NCBI RefSeq assembly: GCF_008087085.1
Contig: NZ_VIYJ01000005.1
Coordinates: 372,001 to 436,000, forward strand
Origin: Nocardioides rubriscoriae
Lineage (GTDB): Bacteria > Actinomycetota > Actinomycetes > Propionibacteriales > Nocardioidaceae
Direction of reading: 5' to 3'
DNA: 64,000 nt
Shown here: positions 1-8,267 of the stretch, in pieces
Layout: the number at the start of each line of letters is the position of its first letter
Numbering within the stretch: the stretch's first letter is position 1
The notes under the pieces: generated by a model
What the model saw: only the letters and a program-made list of their open reading frames with translations
Databases searched by the model: none
Told to the model about the DNA's origin: nothing
Translations under genes and position numbers: made by a program

Positions 1-21
1 GCGACCTACTCGCTGCGCTGA
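1..21 (+). CDS. 3' end of a gene cut by the window edge
   Basis: An open frame from base 1 reads ATYSLR and stops with TGA at 19-21, just before the promoter of the thioredoxin-like gene. Seven codons are too few to identify a family, so this is a guess that an upstream plus-strand gene ends here. Confidence 0.25.
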   Translation, partial: ATYSLR

Positions 22-54
22 GGCCGTGCGGCCGGGTCGCTGGACCCGACCGCT

Positions 55-60
55 TACCGT
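55..60 (+). promoter_or_regulatory. -10 box TACCGT of a leaderless promoter
   Basis: TACCGT ends 6 nt before the ATG at 67 and there is no Shine-Dalgarno sequence. This spacing puts transcription start at or next to the start codon, so the thioredoxin-like mRNA is probably leaderless. Confidence 0.55.
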
Positions 61-66
61 GGACCC

Positions 67-441
67 ATGGCCACCATCGAGCTGACCGACGACAACTTCG
101 CCACCCACGTCGAGGACGACGACATCCTGTTCGTCGACTTCTGGGCCTCGTGGTGCGGCCCGTGCCAGCAGTTCGCCCCGACCTACGAGGCTGCCTCGCA
201 GGCCCACCCCGACATCACCTTCGGCTCGATCAACACCGAGGAGCAGCGCGAGATCTCGGCCGCCGCCGGCATCCGCTCCATCCCGACGCTGATGGTCTTC
301 CGCGAGGGCGTGCTGGTCTTCCAGCAGCCCGGCGCGCTGCCGCCGGCGGCGCTCGACCAGGTCATCGCCGGCGTGCGCGGCCTCGACATGGCCCAGGTCC
401 ACGCCCAGGTCGCAGCGGCCCAGCAGGCCGAGCAGGGCTGA
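67..441 (+). CDS. thioredoxin family protein
   Basis: 124-aa cytoplasmic thioredoxin-fold protein. The redox motif WCGPC places the two catalytic cysteines at residues 30 and 33, and the conserved cis-proline follows in SIPTL (Pro73). Length is slightly above a minimal thioredoxin because of an Ala/Gln-rich tail of about 20 residues. There is no signal peptide. The ATG at 67 follows a TACCGT -10 box by 6 nt. It is expected to reduce protein disulfides with thioredoxin reductase, which is not in the window, so whether it is the main thioredoxin or a specialised paralog cannot be told. Confidence 0.9.
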   Translation: MATIELTDDNFATHVEDDDILFVDFWASWCGPCQQFAPTYEAASQAHPDITFGSINTEEQREISAAAGIRSIPTLMVFREGVLVFQQPGALPPAALDQVIAGVRGLDMAQVHAQVAAAQQAEQG

Positions 442-464
442 CCGGCCCCCGGGCCCCCGGCGGC

Positions 465-1417
465 TCAGTCGAGACCGCACGCCTCGCGCGCGAAGTCGAG
501 GGCGTGCCGGGCACCCGTGGGGCTCATCCGCAGCAGGACCTCGCCGGCCTCGCCGTCGAGGTGGTAGCGCACCCGGAACGCCGTGGCCCCGCCGCCCTCG
601 ATGAAGGCGTGCACGTCGCACCGCGCCGGCTCGAGGGGCAGCGGGATGCGGGTGACGTCGTCGTCGGAGGCGATGCGGACGGCGGGGTCCCAGCGGGGCG
701 GCTCGGAGGTCGACTGGAGCAGGTGGGAGCCCGCGACGCTGTCGATCACGAGCGTGCGACCGGGGCGACCCGACGAGACGACGACCAGCGTCGGCCGACC
801 GACCGGAGGCGCGGCCGTCAGGTCGACCGACACCCCGTCGCTCCAGCGCAGCGTGGCCACCTGGGCGAGGGCGATCTCCTCGCGGCGGTTCTCGACGTAG
901 CGCGCGACCACGTCGGCCTCGTCCTCGACCGGCACCCGCCGGGTGCCGTCGGCGGTGACGACCTCGACGACGCCCCTCGTCGTGTCCTGGCGCGGGTCGG
1001 CCAGGGCGCGCCCGCAGTCGGGGCGCGCCGGCAGCAGCAACGAGTAGCCGCGCTCGGAGCGGGCGGGGTCGAGCCGCAGCCGGTCGCCGACCAGCACCCG
1101 CGGGAACCGGTCGTCGAGGTAGCGGATCGCCGTCGGCACGAGGTCGCGCACGGTGTCGTTGCGCACCCACACCTGCATCCGGCCCAGCGAGGCGTCGATC
1201 GACGACTGCCGCAGGTCGGCGCGGACCCGACCGGTCGGCGGCGGCAGGGGCGTGGGGTCGAGGGTGATGGTGCGGATCTCGCGCGGCCCGGTCGACCCGG
1301 CCCCCACGGCGTCACCGGGGCCGGGATGGCGTCGTCGTCCTCGTGGGCGCAGCCGCCGAGGGCGACCAGCAGCGCCAGGAGCAGCAGGGCCCGGACGGCG
1401 GGACGACGACGCATCAC
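465..1417 (-). CDS. lipoprotein gene with an apparent frameshift
   Basis: Starting at GTG 1417 or ATG 1414, the minus strand encodes a clear lipoprotein signal: an Arg-rich n-region, a Leu/Ala core and the lipobox ALGGC followed by an acidic stretch. That frame then loses coding character. From about 1330 down to the TGA at 465 the protein-like sequence (WVRNDTVRDLVP near its start, ending FAREACGLD) continues in another frame. The switch falls around C/G runs at 1301-1305 and 1315-1325 and would be restored by one extra base. It is either a sequencing error or a real mutation. No family is recognised in the roughly 280-residue exported part. Confidence 0.55.
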
Positions 1418-1426
1418 CGCCCGACT

Positions 1427-2971
1427 CTACGAACGACGGCCTTTCTTCACCGGCTTGCCGGCCTTGGGCAGCGTCGTGCCCCGGCCGTGGAGCATCGTCA
1501 TCATCTGCACCAGCTGCTGCTCGTGCTTGGCGGTGCGCTTGAACGACGTCAGCGGCATGACCGGCTTGAAGCGCTGGCGGGCGATGGCCTTGGCGTAGGT
1601 GAACTCCTTGAGCCCGTCGGGCCCGTGGATGCGCCCGAAGCCCGAGTCGCCGACACCACCGAAGGGCAGCGAGGGGATCGCGGCGAACGTGATGACCCCG
1701 TTGATCGCGGTCATGCCGGAGCGGATCTTGTCGGCGATCTCCATGCCGCGGGCCTGGGAGAAGACCGTCGAGCCCAGGCCGTACGCCGTGGCGTTGGTCC
1801 GGCGGATCGCCTCCTCGACGGTGCCGACGCGGGCGATCGTGACGGTCGGCCCGAAGGTCTCCTCGCACACGGCCAGGGAGTCCTCGGGCACGTCGACCAG
1901 GATCGTGGGCTGCACGAACCGGTCGCCGACGGCCCCCGACCCACCGACCAGCGCACGGCCGCCGCGGGCCAAAGCGTCGTCGATGTGGGAGCGGATGACG
2001 TCCATCTGCTGGGGCATGGTGATCGGGCCCAGGGGGCTGTCGGGCGACTCGTCGGCGCGCAGCGTCTCGGCCTGCTTGACGACGGCGGCGACGAAGGCGT
2101 CGTAGACCTTCTCGTGCACGTAGACGCGCTCGACCCCGGTGCAGGTCTGGCCGGCGTTGGCGCAGGCGCCCCACAGCACGGCGTCGGCGGCGGCCTCGAC
2201 GTCGGCGTCGTGGTCGACGATGACGGCGTCCTTGCCACCGGCCTCGATGACGACCGGGGTGAGGTGCTCGGCGCAGGCGGCCATCACGCGCTTGCCCGTG
2301 GCCGTCGAGCCGGTGAAGGCGACCTTGTCGACCCCGGCGTGGCACAAGGCGGCGCCGGTCTCACCGAGGCCGGTGACGACGGTGAAGACCGGGCGGCCGA
2401 CGGCCTCGCGGAAGGTACGGGCCAGCCACTCGCCCACGCCGGGGGTGTACTCGGAGGGCTTGAAGACCACGGCGTTGCCGGCGGCCAGGGCGTAGGCGAT
2501 CGAGCCCATCGGCGTGAAGACCGGGTAGTTCCAGGGCCCGATGACGCCGACGACGCCGAGGGGCTTGTACTCGACGCTCGCGGCCTGGTTGGCCATGAGC
2601 AGGCCCGAGGGGACCTTGCGGCGCTTGAGCACCTTGCCGGCGTTCTTGGCCGCCCAGTCGAGGTGGTCGATGGCCAGCGACGCCTCGAGCAGCGCGTCGC
2701 CGTGGGGCTTGCCGGTCTCCTGGTGCATGAGCTCGGCGAGCTGCGACAGGCGGCGGGTGATCACGCCCTTCCACTTCTGCAGCAGCTCGGCGCGCTCGTC
2801 GTGCGACAGGGCCGACCACCAGGCCGCCTCCTGCTGGGCGCGCAGCACCGCGGCCGAGACGTCCTCGGCGGAGTGGACGGGGTGGGTGCCGACGACGTCG
2901 CCGTTCATCGGGCTGAGCGAGTCGAAGGTCTGCTGGTCGTGGCGGGTCTGCTCGGTCTGGTCGGTGGTCAT
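1427..2971 (-). CDS. aldehyde dehydrogenase (NAD(P)+-dependent)
   Basis: 514-aa member of the aldehyde dehydrogenase superfamily, close to the usual 480-520. The GPWNYP motif lines the cofactor/substrate channel, FTGSTATGK is the Rossmann loop, VIEAGGKD carries the general-base Glu, and NAGQTCTG carries the catalytic Cys. The C-terminal tail is unusually basic (ends KKGRRS). The ATG at 2971 overlaps the upstream GMC oxidoreductase stop by 4 bp (ATGA), so the two are translationally coupled. The pair most plausibly oxidises an alcohol to an aldehyde and then to an acid, as BetA and BetB do for choline. Substrate is inferred, not shown. Confidence 0.9.
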   Translation of the reverse strand: MTTDQTEQTRHDQQTFDSLSPMNGDVVGTHPVHSAEDVSAAVLRAQQEAAWWSALSHDERAELLQKWKGVITRRLSQLAELMHQETGKPHGDALLEASLAIDHLDWAAKNAGKVLKRRKVPSGLLMANQAASVEYKPLGVVGVIGPWNYPVFTPMGSIAYALAAGNAVVFKPSEYTPGVGEWLARTFREAVGRPVFTVVTGLGETGAALCHAGVDKVAFTGSTATGKRVMAACAEHLTPVVIEAGGKDAVIVDHDADVEAAADAVLWGACANAGQTCTGVERVYVHEKVYDAFVAAVVKQAETLRADESPDSPLGPITMPQQMDVIRSHIDDALARGGRALVGGSGAVGDRFVQPTILVDVPEDSLAVCEETFGPTVTIARVGTVEEAIRRTNATAYGLGSTVFSQARGMEIADKIRSGMTAINGVITFAAIPSLPFGGVGDSGFGRIHGPDGLKEFTYAKAIARQRFKPVMPLTSFKRTAKHEQQLVQMMTMLHGRGTTLPKAGKPVKKGRRS

Positions 2972-4560
2972 CGGGCGCTCCTGATGAGGTCGGCCGCCTT
3001 CTCGGCGACCATGATGGTCGGGGCGTTGGTGTTGCCGCGCGGGACGGCCGGCATGACGGAGGCGTCGACGACGCGCAGCCCGTCGAGACCGCGCACGCGC
3101 AGGTCGGCGTCGACCACGGCGTCCTCGCCCGAGCCCATCGCGCAGGTCGAGGTCGGGTGGTAGGTCGTCTGGGTGTGGCGGCGGATGTGCTCGATCAGGT
3201 CGTCGTCGGACGGCGTCGTGTCGAGCTCGAAGGGCCGGTCGATCATCGCGGAGATCGGCCCCTGCTGGGTGATCTCCATGATCCGCCGGCAGCCGGCGAG
3301 CATGGCGTCGAGGTCGGCCTGGTCGTCGAAGTAGGCGGCGTCGATGGCGGGGTGCCAGGTCGGGTCGGCCGAGCGCAGCCGCACCGAGCCGCGGCTGCCG
3401 GTGCCGACCAGGGTCGACAGCACCGTGACCATGCGGCTCGAGGGCTCGACCATGCCGTCGCCGTAGAGGCCGGTCGGCAGCACGTGGGCCTGCAGGTCGG
3501 GCGCGGGGAGGCCGTCGCGCGAGGACCAGAACCCGCCGGTCTCGGCGACGTTGGAGGTCAGCGGCCCCTTCTTGCGGGTCTTCCACTTCACGAAGTTGCC
3601 GAGGGTGTTGAGGTCGGCGAGGTCGGTGGTGTCCTTGGTGTGCCACACCATCGGCGTGAAGGGGTGGTCCTGCATGCCGGAGCCGACACCGGCCAGCTCG
3701 ACCTTGGCGGTGATGCCGTGCTCGGCCAGGTGGGCGCGGGGCCCGACACCGCTGAGCATCAGCAGCTGCGGGCTGTTGATCGCACCACCGCTGAGCAGCA
3801 CCTCGCGCCGCGCGTGGACGGTGTGCTCCTGGCCGCTCTGGCGGAAGGTCAGGCCGGTGGCGCGGGCCTGGGCGCCGGTGCCGTCGATCTCGATGCGCGA
3901 GGCCAGGGCCCCGGTCGCGACGGTGAGGTTGGGCCGACCCATCGCGGGCTTGAGGTAGGCGTCGTACGTCGACCAGCGACGCCCGCCGTTGCAGGTCACC
4001 TGGTAGGGACCGACCCCCTCCTGCTCGGCGCCGTTGAAGTCGTCGTTGCGCTTGAGCCCGCTCGCGACGGCGCTCTCGACCCAGGCACTCGTGAGCTCGT
4101 GGTCGTAGCGGCGGTCCTCGACGACCAGCGGCCCGTCGGTGCCGTGGTAGCGACCGCCGAGGCGGGTGTTGCCCTCGGCCTTCTTGAAGTAGGGCAGCAC
4201 GTCCTCGTAGCCCCAGCCGGTCGCGCCGTACTGGTCGCGCCAGGCGTCGTAGTCGACCGCATTGCCGCGGATGTAGATCATCGCGTTGATCGCCGAGCAG
4301 CCGCCCAGCGCCTTCATCCGCGGCCAGCTCGTACGACGCCCGTGCAGCTGCTTCTGCTCGGTCGTCTTGTAGTTCCAGTCCCACTTGGTCTGGACCAGGC
4401 CCACGAAGCCGGCGGGGATCATCACCTCGTCGATCTCGGGGGCTCCCCCGGCCTCGACGAGCAGCACGGTGGTGGCGGGGTCCTCGGTCAGCCGGGCGGC
4501 GAGCACGGCGCCCGCACTTCCGGCGCCGACGACGACGTAGTCGTAAGTGTCCTGGGTCAC
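2968..4560 (-). CDS. GMC-family FAD oxidoreductase (choline dehydrogenase-like)
   Basis: 530-aa flavoprotein. The N-terminus has the ADP-binding fold VVVGAGSAGA and the GMC signature GGCSAINAMIYIRG follows. The C-terminal active-site region contains YHPTSTCAMG and a Pro-Arg-Gly-Asn-Thr-Asn segment typical of choline dehydrogenase and alkan-1-ol dehydrogenases. No membrane segment is evident. GTG at 4560 lies 7 nt after a TAAGTT hexamer, fitting leaderless initiation. It is first in a two-gene operon with aldehyde dehydrogenase. Choline, another alcohol or a polyethylene-glycol-like compound are all possible substrates. Confidence 0.88.
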   Translation of the reverse strand: MTQDTYDYVVVGAGSAGAVLAARLTEDPATTVLLVEAGGAPEIDEVMIPAGFVGLVQTKWDWNYKTTEQKQLHGRRTSWPRMKALGGCSAINAMIYIRGNAVDYDAWRDQYGATGWGYEDVLPYFKKAEGNTRLGGRYHGTDGPLVVEDRRYDHELTSAWVESAVASGLKRNDDFNGAEQEGVGPYQVTCNGGRRWSTYDAYLKPAMGRPNLTVATGALASRIEIDGTGAQARATGLTFRQSGQEHTVHARREVLLSGGAINSPQLLMLSGVGPRAHLAEHGITAKVELAGVGSGMQDHPFTPMVWHTKDTTDLADLNTLGNFVKWKTRKKGPLTSNVAETGGFWSSRDGLPAPDLQAHVLPTGLYGDGMVEPSSRMVTVLSTLVGTGSRGSVRLRSADPTWHPAIDAAYFDDQADLDAMLAGCRRIMEITQQGPISAMIDRPFELDTTPSDDDLIEHIRRHTQTTYHPTSTCAMGSGEDAVVDADLRVRGLDGLRVVDASVMPAVPRGNTNAPTIMVAEKAADLIRSAR

Positions 4561-4567
4561 GTCAGCG

Positions 4568-4573
4568 AACTTA
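4568..4573 (-). promoter_or_regulatory. -10 box TAAGTT for the GMC/ALDH operon
   Basis: Read on the minus strand, TAAGTT is followed by 7 nt and then the GTG start at 4560, the same arrangement as many other starts in this window. Confidence 0.5.
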
Positions 4574-4619
4574 CTCCGCGGTAAGGCAGGCGTCAGGGTG
4601 ACGTCTCAAATTGACGGGA

Positions 4620-5870
4620 TCACGGCTGCAGCAGCTGTTTCTGCGCCTGGTTGAGCGGCAGGGCGGCCGCCGCCCGGTCGGCCTGCGCTGCCTCGTCGTG
4701 ACGGTCGAGCCGTCGCAGCAGGACGGCCCGCGAGGCGTGCCACCACGGGTAGCGCTCGAGCCCCCCGATCGCGTCCATGAGCGCGAGACCGGCGCCCGGG
4801 CCGTCGCGGTGCGCGACCGCGGCGGCCCGGTTGAGCCGCACGACCGGGCCGTCGTCGAGGCTCAGCAGCACGTCGTACCAGGACACCACGGCACCCCAGT
4901 CGGTCTCGTCGTACGACGGGGCGAGGGCGTGGCAGGCCGCGATCGCCGCCTGCACGACGTAGGTGCGCGGCCGCTCGGGCGAGCGACGCAACGCCTCGCC
5001 CACCAGTGCGACGCCCTCGCGGACACAGGCTGCGTCCCAGCGGCTGCGGTCCTGCTCGGCGAGCAGCAGCGGGCGCCCGTCGGGTGCGGACCGCGCCGCG
5101 CGGCGGGAGTCCTGGAGCAGCAGCAGCGCCAGCAGTCCCAGTGCGTCGGGGTCGTCGGGCTGGAGCCGGACGAGCAGCCGGGCCAGCCGCAGCGCCTCCT
5201 CGACCAGCGCGGGCCGCACGAGCGCGTCACCGCTGCCGGCGGCGTACCCCTCGTTGAAGACCAGGTAGACCGTCGCCAGCACCGCGGCCCAACGCTCGGG
5301 CAGCTCGTGGTCGGCGGGCACCCGGTAGGGGATGTGGGCGTCGCGGATCTTCTGCCGCGCTCGCGTCAGCCGCTTGGCCATCGATGCCTCGGTGGTCAGC
5401 AGCGCCCGGGCGACCTCGGCGGTGTCGAGCCCGCACAGGGTGCGCAGCGCGAGCGCGACCTGGGTGGTGGGCGCCAGGCTGGGGTGGCAGCAGGTGAACA
5501 CCAGGCGCAGCAGGTCGTCGTCGAGGCGGGAGTCGTCCCAGGGGTCGCCAGCGCCGGGGGTGTCGTCGGGGGTGTCGTCGTGGGGTTCCACCGCCGCCTC
5601 CTCCTTGGGCCGTCGGGCCGCCTCCCGGCGGACCAGGTCGACCGCCCGACGGCGGGCGACCAGGCGCAGCCAGGCCACCGGGTTGTCGGGGACGCCGTCG
5701 CGCGGCCACGTCTCGAGCGCGCGCAGGACGGCGTCCTGGACGGCGTCCTCGGCCAGGCCGAGGTCGCCGGTGTGGCGGGCCAGGGTGGCGAGCACGTCGC
5801 GCCCCGAGTCACGGACCAGCCGGACCAGGGCGCGACGCGCCTGCGCCTCCTGGGACGAGGGGGCGGTCAC
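4620..5870 (-). CDS. ECF sigma factor, ECF42/DUF6596 type
   Basis: 416-aa extracytoplasmic-function sigma factor with a long C-terminal extension. Residues about 10-80 hold region 2 (AEDAVQDAVLRALETWP) and 120-170 hold region 4 (TAEVARALLTTEASMAKRLTRARQKI). The remaining roughly 230 residues are the DUF6596/TPR-like domain with the motif VYLVFNEGY. Such ECF42 sigma factors are typically encoded beside DGPF/YCII proteins and have no classical anti-sigma factor. Here the GTG start at 5870 overlaps the stop of the YCII gene by 4 bp. The C-terminal extension probably controls activity. No target promoter could be assigned. Confidence 0.9.
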   Translation of the reverse strand: MTAPSSQEAQARRALVRLVRDSGRDVLATLARHTGDLGLAEDAVQDAVLRALETWPRDGVPDNPVAWLRLVARRRAVDLVRREAARRPKEEAAVEPHDDTPDDTPGAGDPWDDSRLDDDLLRLVFTCCHPSLAPTTQVALALRTLCGLDTAEVARALLTTEASMAKRLTRARQKIRDAHIPYRVPADHELPERWAAVLATVYLVFNEGYAAGSGDALVRPALVEEALRLARLLVRLQPDDPDALGLLALLLLQDSRRAARSAPDGRPLLLAEQDRSRWDAACVREGVALVGEALRRSPERPRTYVVQAAIAACHALAPSYDETDWGAVVSWYDVLLSLDDGPVVRLNRAAAVAHRDGPGAGLALMDAIGGLERYPWWHASRAVLLRRLDRHDEAAQADRAAAALPLNQAQKQLLQP

Positions 5871-6211
5871 CCCATCGGGATGACGGGACGGACCTCGACC
5901 GCGCCGTTCCAGGCGGCCGGGATGGCCGCGGCCCGGGCGATCGCCTCGTCGAGGTCGGCGCACTCGAGCAGGAAGAACCCGGTCAGCGCCTCCTTGGTCT
6001 CGGCGTACGGGCCGTCGGAGGTGACGACGTCACCCCCCTTCTCGCTCACGCGGACCGTCGTGGCCGTGGCGGTCGGGTAGAGCGCGGCGCCGCCGCGCAT
6101 GACGGCGGCGGCCGAGGCGCTGAACTCGCCGTACTCCGCCATGACGTCGGCGTGCTCGGGGAGGGTCCAGTCGATGTCGGAGGTGTAGATGACGGCGGCG
6201 TACAGAGGCAT
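5867..6211 (-). CDS. YCII/DGPF-domain protein partnered with the ECF sigma factor
   Basis: 114-aa single-domain YCII-related protein with the diagnostic DGPYAETKE motif (the DGPF signature) at about residue 66. A good Shine-Dalgarno (CCAGGAG) precedes ATG 6211. It is cotranscribed with, and overlaps, the ECF42 sigma gene. Known family members accompany such sigma factors, but their biochemical role is not established. They may sense or modify a small ligand. A possible -10 hexamer, TAGGGT, lies at 6263-6268. A second YCII protein is encoded at 29329-29691. Confidence 0.9.
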   Translation of the reverse strand: MPLYAAVIYTSDIDWTLPEHADVMAEYGEFSASAAAVMRGGAALYPTATATTVRVSEKGGDVVTSDGPYAETKEALTGFFLLECADLDEAIARAAAIPAAWNGAVEVRPVIPMG

Positions 6212-6330
6212 GTCGTGCTCCTGGGGATCCGAAGGTGTCGGAACGGCGTGATCGCCGAACTCACCCTAGAGACGAACGGTCCGGCCCCGGAAGGACATCG
6301 CAGCCACACCTATTTTCCCTGACACCCTCG

Positions 6331-6360
6331 CCGACCCGTCGCGTCTACGCGACGGGTCGG
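6331..6360. repeat. hairpin repeat family A, copy 1
   Basis: Perfect inverted repeat with 13-bp arms CCGACCCGTCGCG and CGCGACGGGTCGG around the 4-nt loop TCTA. It lies 55 bp beyond the stop codon of the minus-strand gene at 6416-6721. Related copies occur next to it and 48 kb away at 54775-54884. Confidence 0.85.
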
Positions 6361-6373
6361 CGGAGATGTCGAT

Positions 6374-6401
6374 CGACCCGTCGCGTCTACGCGACGGGTC
6401 G
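6374..6401. repeat. hairpin repeat family A, copy 2
   Basis: Second copy with 12-bp arms CGACCCGTCGCG and CGCGACGGGTCG and the same TCTA loop, 14 bp from the end of the small membrane protein gene. Tandem strong hairpins just after a stop codon suggest a transcription terminator or mRNA-stabilising element. Confidence 0.85.
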
Positions 6402-6415
6402 GCGGGAGACGGGGG

Positions 6416-6721
6416 TCAGCGGTCGCGGTCGGCGGCGTCGGCGGCGTCCGCGGCCGCGGACTGCTCACGCAACTGGCGCGCCGCGGCCAGGCCGCGGGCC
6501 GGGCGGTCGCGACGCTTGGGGTCGCTGGGGTCGTAGAGACCGGCCTGGGCGGCCTTCTCGACGTTCTTGAGGCGCTTGGTCAGGCTGAAGCCGAGGACCA
6601 CGACGGCCAGGGCGAGCAGGCCGAAGATGGCGAACGCGGTCCAGCCCGCGACGGGGTACTTGTCCTTGTCGGAGATCTCGCCGGCAGCGGTCAGCAGGAG
6701 CGGCAACGCGGTCATGCTCAT
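6416..6721 (-). CDS. small membrane protein of unknown function
   Basis: 101-aa protein. A short N-terminal segment precedes one clear membrane helix (residues about 27-48, rich in Ala, Leu and Val), followed by a basic, Ala-rich cytoplasmic tail with RLKNVEKAAQAGLYDP. No family is recognised. ATG 6721 (a second ATG is two codons in) lies 6 nt after GACACT, a weak -10 match. Two strong hairpin repeats follow the stop. Gene order next to mca is reminiscent of other high-GC actinobacteria, which supports it being real. Confidence 0.7.
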   Translation of the reverse strand: MSMTALPLLLTAAGEISDKDKYPVAGWTAFAIFGLLALAVVVLGFSLTKRLKNVEKAAQAGLYDPSDPKRRDRPARGLAAARQLREQSAAADAADAADRDR

Positions 6722-6745
6722 GGGTTCAGTGTCGCACCCGTGCCG

Positions 6746-7651
6746 TCACCCGGAAGATGACAGGTCGATGCCGGCGAACAGGTCGGTCTCGGGCAGGGGC
6801 GACTCGACGTGGCTGGTGACCAGCTCGTAGTCCTCGGTCGGCCACACCGAGACCTGGACCTCGCGCGGGATGGAGAACCAGAAGCCGTCGGGGTCGATCT
6901 GCGTGGCGTGGGCCAGCAGCGCCTGGTCGCGCACGCCGAAGTAGGCGCCGCACTCGACCTTGGTGGTGACGCGCTTGTCCCACTCGGGGTCGTGGACCCA
7001 CTCCGCGAGGCGCTCCTCGTAGGGCGACTCGAGGCCGTGGTCGAGCATCGCCTGGTGCAGCGCGGTGATCTTGGGGTAGCTCCAGCCGTGGTGGTAGTAG
7101 AGCTTGAGGACCTGCCAGGGCTCGCCGGCGTCGGGAAACCGGTCGGGGTCGGCGGCGGCCTCGAACGCCGCCACGCTGACCTCGTGGCAGCGGATGTGGT
7201 CGGGGTGGGGGTAGCCGCCGCGCTCGTCGTAGGTCGTCATCACGTGGGGGCGGAAGGACCGGATGAAGCGCACCAGCCGCTCGGTCGCCTCCTCGAGCGG
7301 GACCAGCGCGAAGCACCCCTCGGGCAGCGGCGGCTTGGGGTCGCCCTCGGGCCAGCCGGAGTCGACGAAGCCGAGCCAGTCCTGACGGACGCCGAGGATG
7401 TCGCGGGCCCGCTCCATCTCCTGGCGGCGGATCTCGGTGATGTTGGCCAGCACGTCGGGCCGGTCCATCTTGGGGTTGAGGATCGAGCCACGCTCGCCGC
7501 CGGTGCAGGTGACGACGTGGACGTCGACGCCCTCGGCGACGTACTTGGCCGTCGACGCGGCCCCCTTGCTCGACTCGTCGTCGGGGTGGGCGTGGACGTG
7601 CATGAGCCGGTGGCCCGCGCGGGGCGCGGCGGCCTGGGGGTCGTGCGGCAT
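6746..7651 (-). CDS. mca: mycothiol S-conjugate amidase
   Basis: 301-aa PIG-L/LmbE-type zinc hydrolase. [13 protein letters not shown] at residues 18-30 supplies the AHPDD zinc-binding motif, and [11 protein letters not shown] near residue 150 gives the third metal ligand. The long form and the SSKG context fit Mca rather than MshB. It cleaves mycothiol S-conjugates to release mercapturic-acid adducts for export, a detoxification step in mycothiol-using actinobacteria. ATG 7651 lies 6 nt from TAGGAT (leaderless). It is divergent from the DUF4307 gene, a common neighbour. Confidence 0.93.
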   Translation of the reverse strand: MPHDPQAAAPRAGHRLMHVHAHPDDESSKGAASTAKYVAEGVDVHVVTCTGGERGSILNPKMDRPDVLANITEIRRQEMERARDILGVRQDWLGFVDSGWPEGDPKPPLPEGCFALVPLEEATERLVRFIRSFRPHVMTTYDERGGYPHPDHIRCHEVSVAAFEAAADPDRFPDAGEPWQVLKLYYHHGWSYPKITALHQAMLDHGLESPYEERLAEWVHDPEWDKRVTTKVECGAYFGVRDQALLAHATQIDPDGFWFSIPREVQVSVWPTEDYELVTSHVESPLPETDLFAGIDLSSSG

Positions 7652-7657
7652 GGCCTC

Positions 7658-7663
7658 ATCCTA
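7658..7663 (-). promoter_or_regulatory. -10 box TAGGAT for mca
   Basis: On the minus strand TAGGAT is followed by GAGGCC and the ATG of mca at 7651. The divergent DUF4307 gene has the identical hexamer 34 bp away. Confidence 0.6.
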
Positions 7664-7696
7664 GGAGCGCCCCGCCCCCCGCCTGGGACTCGGCTC

Positions 7697-7702
7697 TAGG
7701 AT
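7697..7702 (+). promoter_or_regulatory. -10 box TAGGAT for the DUF4307 gene
   Basis: TAGGAT, then 6 nt of C/G, then GTG 7709. There is no separate ribosome-binding site, so initiation is probably leaderless. Confidence 0.6.
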
Positions 7703-7708
7703 CGGGGG

Positions 7709-8125
7709 GTGACCACGACCGACCCGAGCACCGACCTGGCCGCCCGCTACGGCGCGCCCGCGCCGTGGCGCCGCCGCGCGGTGGTGGTCTCGGCGCTGGT
7801 CGTGGTGCTCGCGTTCGCCGGGTGGCTCGGCTGGGCCACGCTCGCGCAGGCCACCCCCGACGTGGCCTCCGGCGACCTGACCTTCGACATCGTCGACGAC
7901 AGCACCGCGATCGCCCGGTTCACCGTCGACCTGAGCGACGACAGCGTGCGGGCCACCTGCACCGTGCGCGCGTACGCCGAGGACCACACCCTCGTCGGCT
8001 CCGCCTCCTTCGCCCCCGACCCCGGCCCCGGCGGGGTCGTGCAGCAGGAGGTCCGCACCGAGCGTCGGGCCACCACCGTCGAGCTCGTCGGGTGCACCGC
8101 CCCGGGCCAGAACCGCCCCCGCTGA
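7709..8125 (+). CDS. DUF4307 membrane protein
   Basis: 138-aa protein with a short cytoplasmic N-terminus, one membrane helix at about residues 23-45 and an exported beta-rich domain of roughly 90 residues, the DUF4307 layout. It sits between mca and greA, a neighbourhood conserved in actinobacteria. Function is unknown; an envelope-associated role is only inferred from topology. The start is fixed by the leaderless -10 arrangement at GTG 7709. Confidence 0.82.
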   Translation: MTTTDPSTDLAARYGAPAPWRRRAVVVSALVVVLAFAGWLGWATLAQATPDVASGDLTFDIVDDSTAIARFTVDLSDDSVRATCTVRAYAEDHTLVGSASFAPDPGPGGVVQQEVRTERRATTVELVGCTAPGQNRPR

Positions 8126-8181
8126 CCGTCCGCCCCGCGGCACCGGCCGGCTTCACCCGTCGGCGCGAGCGCGGTTGTTGG

Positions 8182-8187
8182 TAGGCT
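8182..8187 (+). promoter_or_regulatory. possible -10 box TAGGCT for greA
   Basis: TAGGCT stands about 80 nt upstream of the greA ATG, which would give an mRNA leader of about 75 nt. No clear -35 hexamer is visible. Confidence 0.35.
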
Positions 8188-8267
8188 CGCCGTTTCCGGT
8201 CGCCCCGCTCCGAGGGCCGCCGCGCGTGACGTCCCGCACCACCATCGAGCAGCACACAGGAGTACCC

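Noticed and set aside
1427..4384. A very long open frame through ALDH and GMC genes suggesting a fusion protein
   Set aside because: Only the 1427-2971 part is ALDH-like; upstream the frame runs out of phase through the GMC gene and is Arg/Pro-rich shadow sequence of GC-rich DNA. A clean ATGA overlap defines two genes.
6331..6401. Attenuator or operator for the ECF42/YCII operon
   Set aside because: The hairpins are over 60 bp upstream of the likely -10 (6263-6268) and the same family occurs at gene ends elsewhere, so a 3' role for the 6416-6721 gene fits better.
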